Positions 63,111-64,000 of a stretch of DNA of 64,000 bases are shown one piece after another. Position 1 is the first letter of the stretch. Each line of letters begins with the position of its first letter. The stretch is from Rotaria socialis. Taxonomy: Eukaryota; Rotifera; Eurotatoria; Philodinida; Philodinidae. The notes under the pieces are model-generated. The model was not told the origin of the DNA, did not search any database, and worked only from the letters and a program-made list of their open reading frames with translations. The stretch lies in the NCBI GenBank assembly GCA_905331475.1, contig CAJNYU010001576.1, forward strand, positions 40,697 to 104,696. Reading direction: 5' to 3'. The position numbers and the translations under genes were made by a program.

Positions 63111-63520
63111 ATGAATGCATTGTTTACAAGTCAACCGGATAAATCTGATGATTACTATACAATACTTGGTTGTAATGAACTTTCCAATGTAAGTATTATA
63201 TTATATATATATATGCATATAATTTCTGTTCTACCACCGAGTATTTCATAGAAAGATCAAATTCAAGTTGAATATCGTATAAGAGCACTTCGATTACATC
63301 CAGATAAGAATCAAGATGACCCCAACACAAGTTTGACACTATTTTTTTCATTTGTTTTCTAAGTCAATAGAATTTCATAGTGGACCAATTTAAACAACTT
63401 CAAGAAGCAAAAGAAGTTCTATCTGATGATGTTAAACGTAAAGCATATGATCATTGGCGAAATAGTCATATAACTATACCATGGAAAACATGGCAATCAA
63501 TCACTGAGCGAAGTCAACCG
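63111..63520 (+). CDS. DNAJC12: DNAJC12-like J-domain protein copy B, 5' exons (partial)
   Basis: Exons 63111-63188, 63252-63330 and 63381-63520 (in frame, 99 residues) encode DDYYTILGC, the J-domain catalytic HPD (42-44, within LHPDKN) and AYDHWRNSHI. The wording follows animal DNAJC12 (EDYYTLLGCDELSS, YDHWRRSQ). DNAJC12 is an Hsp70 cochaperone that helps fold aromatic amino-acid hydroxylases. The start is chosen by alignment with that N-terminus. Exon 3 ends at a good GTAAGA donor, but the following exons (FHWIV... and LRKFRNYEI, seen in copy A) are not in the remaining window. The intron probably runs past the edge, across the RAWUL gene that starts on the opposite strand 350 bp on. Confidence 0.85.
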
Positions 63521-63867
63521 GTAAGAAAATACAATAGAAAAAGTAACCAGCTGTTCGTTTTCACTTTTTCAACACTACAACGAGGCTTATTTCTTCATTT
63601 TTCTCTTCCATTAAAATATAACATCAAAGAAATCTATAGAGCATACGTAATCGCCTTCGGTCAATCTTCGTTAAAAAAAACAATAACAATCATCATTTCC
63701 TTTACTATTTCATTAGTCATTCATTTTCATCTATCCGCTGTTGTTAGGAATGAACAACTTTTTTTTACAATCCTTTATTTTTTTTTCTTGTTTTATGTAC
63801 ACGAACTACATGACGAAAAAAATATCACACGTACTGTTGAATAGAAACATATAAGTACACAATTACA
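63521..63867. other. Probable DNAJC12 intron and RAWUL-gene 3' flank
   Basis: AT-rich. The open frame running to 63844 is read-through of intron sequence and has no motif. Confidence 0.5.
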
Positions 63868-64000
63868 CTAAGTTTTAATCCATTTAGCTTGTGAAGAAAA
63901 AAAGTCGAATGATGATGGACGTTTTTTAACGCTTAGATCAAGTGGAAGACTTGATGAATAAGATGAAATAAGTTTTTTCGACAAACGATTTCGTTTCTTT
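63868..64000 (-). CDS. RAWUL/PCGF-like gene copy B, 3' end (cut by window edge)
   Basis: The reverse complement of these 133 bases matches 50088-50220 at 131 positions, including the NRLSKKLISS basic stretch, PLDLSVKK (CtBP-type motif) and the stop. The differences are one Val-to-Ile codon change near the C-terminus and TAA versus TAG. It lies inside the presumed third intron of DNAJC12 copy B, antisense to it. The 5' part lies outside the window. Similarity stops a few bases after the stop codon. Confidence 0.9.
   Translation of the reverse strand, partial: KKRNRLSKKLISSYSSSLPLDLSVKKRPSSFDFFSSQAKWIKT

Noticed and set aside
63521..63844. Hydrophobic C-terminal extension of DNAJC12 copy B
   Set aside because: It is read-through past a good GTAAGA donor into AT-rich intron; the family's next exon is different and is seen in copy A.
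1..64000. CRISPR arrays, operons, bacterial promoters or terminators
   Set aside because: Spliced animal genes throughout; no spaced direct repeats or polycistronic layout were seen.

Overview
The window looks like AT-rich nuclear DNA of a small metazoan. Most introns are about 50-70 bp with GT..AG ends, and the proteins are plainly animal: muscle myosin, cadherin, MARCH8-type ligase, DNAJC12 and class B receptors. A bdelloid rotifer is my best guess. It rests on the micro-introns, an F-box/LRR remnant of a type I associate with bdelloids, a dead cellular RNA-dependent RNA polymerase (a family known to be expanded in bdelloids), many short dead transposons, and two copies of one locus facing each other on one contig. 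This is inference; no marker gene is present.

Left part (1-38 kb). After about 5.5 kb without a recognisable gene comes an RBR-type ubiquitin ligase (5491-6580, minus) with a GC-AG intron. It is followed by a complete 30-exon muscle myosin heavy chain (8587-19054, minus, 1964 residues) that contains a 7-nt micro-exon. A five-exon protocadherin-like gene (24013-28231, minus, 986 residues) lies after 5 kb of gene-free DNA. A further 6.8 kb gene-free stretch leads to a 145-residue orphan (35047-35484) and an intronless receptor with a somatomedin-B domain and seven membrane helices (35925-38111).

Middle (40-60 kb) is a graveyard. It holds an RdRP pseudogene split by a hAT-like element, two MULE-like elements, a 0.5 kb foldback, GC-rich islands that share a terminal decamer, and a nest of inverted repeats at 51-57 kb. 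It also holds remnants of an F-box/LRR gene, a CLC chloride channel, a class B GPCR and a sulfotransferase. Living genes here are a Polycomb RAWUL-type gene (49141-50220, plus) and the 3' half of a DNAJC12 gene (46877-47116, minus).

Right part (60-64 kb) has an intact MARCH1/8-like gene (60413-61648, plus) and the 5' half of a DNAJC12 gene (63111-63520, plus). At the very edge is a second, inverted, 98.5% identical copy of the 3' end of the RAWUL gene (63868-64000, minus). Read together, the RAWUL gene seems to sit inside a DNAJC12 intron on the opposite strand. The window then carries two inverted copies of this nested pair, the left one having lost its J-domain exons next to the repeat nest. 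Coordinates come from hand splicing; exon lengths were checked for frame.
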